In this document: one piece after another, positions 15,001 through 15,673 of the stretch
Numbering within the stretch: position 1 is the first letter of the stretch
Layout: every line of letters starts with the position of its first letter
NCBI GenBank assembly: GCA_905215665.1
Contig: CAJMQR010000015.1
Span: forward strand, 1-15,673
Length of the DNA: 15,673 nucleotides
Reading direction: 5' to 3'
From: an uncultured bacterium
GTDB taxonomy: Bacteria; Bacillota; Clostridia; Oscillospirales; Oscillospiraceae
Position numbers and translations under genes: made by a program
The notes under the pieces: model-generated
Told to the model about the DNA's origin: nothing
Databases searched by the model: none
What the model saw: only the letters and a program-made list of their open reading frames with translations

Positions 15001-15590
15001 TCAGAGATCTTGTCCCCGATACGCAGAAGGTTTTCCTGCGTGGAAGCCAGCCGCCGCTCGGTCTCCTCCTTGCGGTGACGGTATTTGGAAATGCCCGCCG
15101 CTTCTTCAAAGATTTCGCGGCGATCCGTACTTTTCAGGGAAAGAATCTCATCAATGCGGCCCTGACTGATATTGGAATAGCCCTCACGGCCGAGGCCGGT
15201 ATCCATGAACAGCTCGTTGATGTCGCGCAGGCGGACACTCTGCCTGTTGATGTAGTATTCGCTCTCGCCGGAGCGGTAATACCGGCGGGTGATCATCAGC
15301 TCGTCGGCGTCGTAGCGCAGCTTGCGATCGGAATTGTCGAGCAGCAGCGTCGCTTCCGCAAAGCCCACGGGGCCGCGCTTCTGGGTCCCGCCGAAGATGA
15401 CGTCCTCCATTTTCTGCCCGCGCAGAGAACGGGAATTCTGCTCGCCCATGACCCAGCGGATGGCGTCGGAAATATTTGATTTTCCGCTTCCGTTCGGGCC
15501 GACGATTGCTGTGATGTCGTGGCCAAAGGTAACGGTTGTTTTATCCGGAAAGGACTTGAAGCCCTGAATCTCAAGCTGTTTCAGATACAT
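12012..15590 (-). CDS. smc: Chromosome segregation protein SMC
   Basis: A 1192-residue SMC ATPase that, with ScpA and ScpB, loops and condenses DNA for chromosome segregation. The N-terminal head has YLKQLEIQGFKSFPDKTT and Walker A GPNGSGKSN (near 31-39). Long coiled coils follow, broken by the hinge (roughly 510-670) with its conserved NAGGSMTGGS. The C-terminal head has the signature LLSGGEKAF (near 1089) and Walker B CMLDEIDAALDD (near 1116). I chose the ATG at 15590 because it gives the family start MYLKQLE and has AGGAG 10 bases upstream; a GTG at 15596 adds MP but is only 4 bases from that site. First gene of the array; scpA and scpB are not in the window. Confidence 0.97.
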   Translation of the reverse strand: MYLKQLEIQGFKSFPDKTTVTFGHDITAIVGPNGSGKSNISDAIRWVMGEQNSRSLRGQKMEDVIFGGTQKRGPVGFAEATLLLDNSDRKLRYDADELMITRRYYRSGESEYYINRQSVRLRDINELFMDTGLGREGYSNISQGRIDEILSLKSTDRREIFEEAAGISKYRHRKEETERRLASTQENLLRIGDKISELELQVGPLREQAEKAQKYLSLREELKGVEVALFLQNLERLSATARKAEEDYNSAVFILQREHEALDQLYVTSETLTFDLHNRDMQTDQLREAISAIEAQAQSLRGEIAVLQTNSENTKANIQRVEQELSEQESRTGGIAEQIRSLEGRIAEISDERQAADQALSDAEAEGKRLADSADGITKRYLTLRGEQEQRRAELSGRQADLAALTDSIRLNDERRRQAQEDFSAASARCEQTKAQLQECRTALAQAREEATAAKNTIEGYRLRAKTRIQRRDQLQKQTNDVAASLDAAAAKLKVFEEMEREYEGFSKAVRMVMQEGKRGTLRGVEGPVSKLIRVADEYAVAIEIALGSAMQQIVVTDEQAAKAAISYLKRTDGGRATFLPVSVIRPRPLNEEGVSASRGFVGIASELVQCDKKYQSVISSLLGRTVVVQDMDAAISMAGRFGHRFRIVTLDGQVINAGGSMTGGSVSRNAGILSRANEIERLKRSRDELTEKLSALRADFNEAGRQVQQVEFELSAEEGRLREAEDEVLRLQGEEKQYAVLLGAISDTISSTQGELDALDARSKADQERKTNLDARISELEQKMIAADRELSVLSDGQNIAAEQSSRLTERLTSIRMQAASLDAEKTTAQDSIRRLQELEQAMRGDRTQKLALIESYTSELAGIAQQIKEREDMLADQTASAETQRSALKTALEERRQVEARKTAAEKDAQSKNRDILNMERESARLEAKKASAEMEEKQIIDRLWESYELTRTTAPQAAAEIESVAAASKRVSELKRKISALGTLNLGAIEEYARVNERYEYLAGQRDDVLISKRDLEGIIQDITKQMTEIFTTEFGKINTYFGQTFTEMFGGGKASLELEEPSEPLTCGIEIRVQPPGKQLKTITLLSGGEKAFVAIALYFAILKVRPTPFCMLDEIDAALDDRNVERFATYLRGFSGNTQFIVITHRRGTMEEADVLYGVTMQEQGISKILHLDLNEMEQSLGIITEE

Positions 15591-15616
15591 CGGCACAATA
15601 CTCCTATTGTATTATC

Positions 15617-15646
15617 AATTTATGAGTTTACCACATATTGTGTCAA
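15617..15646 (-). promoter_or_regulatory. Probable sigma-A promoter of the smc-leuS array
   Basis: On the minus strand a perfect -35 TTGACA (15641-15646) is followed by 18 bases and TAAATT (15617-15622); reading ATAAAT at 15618-15623 gives a 17-base spacer. The predicted start is near 15610, leaving a leader of about 20 bases that contains AGGAG for smc. No similar promoter is visible in the tiny gaps of the array. The remaining bases to 15673 hold nothing I recognise; rnc, often next to smc, is not visible. Confidence 0.55.
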
Positions 15647-15673
15647 AAAGCAAGACGCCAGCGCGATTCCGGA

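Noticed and set aside
1..15673. A defence system, mobile element, phage remnant or biosynthetic cluster
   Set aside because: I looked for transposase or integrase features, terminal repeats, toxin-antitoxin pairs and unusual gene blocks; all supported genes are core functions or conserved small families.

Overview
The window is a compact housekeeping segment of a spore-forming, moderately GC-rich Clostridia chromosome. The presence of spoIIR, the Gram-positive type gene order and a fused NadD-YqeK point to the Oscillospiraceae/Ruminococcaceae, but that placement is inference from gene content. Almost everything is on the minus strand. The only plus-strand gene I support is a small DUF378 membrane protein. 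I found no mobile element, CRISPR array, phage gene or defence locus.

Reading in the direction of minus-strand transcription (from the right end): a promoter at about 15617-15646 precedes a tightly packed nine-gene array, smc, ftsY, rph, rdgB, yhbY, nadD-yqeK (one fused gene), an LCP-family cell-wall ligase gene, rsfS and leuS. Junctions are stop-start abutments, 4- or 26-base overlaps, or gaps of at most 17 bases. The array ends in a hairpin 3 bases after the leuS stop. It combines chromosome organisation (SMC), membrane targeting (FtsY), RNA maturation (RNase PH), nucleotide-pool cleaning (RdgB), ribosome assembly and silencing (YhbY, RsfS), NAD synthesis and dinucleotide hydrolysis (NadD-YqeK), cell-wall polymer attachment (LCP) and leucyl-tRNA synthesis. 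The block yhbY-nadD-yqeK-rsfS is a known Firmicutes neighbourhood; here the LCP gene sits between yqeK and rsfS.

Next comes rpsU (ribosomal protein S21), with its own near-consensus sigma-A promoter and a strong hairpin terminator. DUF378 converges on it from the plus strand. DUF378 is preceded by a match to the forespore sigma-G promoter consensus, so it may be a sporulation gene.

Divergent from DUF378 is a two-gene minus-strand unit: a DUF1015 protein translationally coupled (ATGA overlap) to ispE of the MEP isoprenoid pathway. A bulged hairpin terminator follows ispE and leads directly into spoIIR, the forespore signal that activates SpoIIGA. A further terminator and a separately promoted tRNA-Arg(CCG) complete the left edge.

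No stretch longer than 300 bases lacks a gene. The gaps (78-264, 877-933, 3030-3226, 3437-3569, 3753-3955, 15591-15673) hold the promoters and terminators listed. I did not find an obviously new biological system. The best leads are the forespore-type promoter of DUF378, the terminator/promoter overlap in front of spoIIR, the DUF1015-ispE coupling and the NadD-YqeK fusion.
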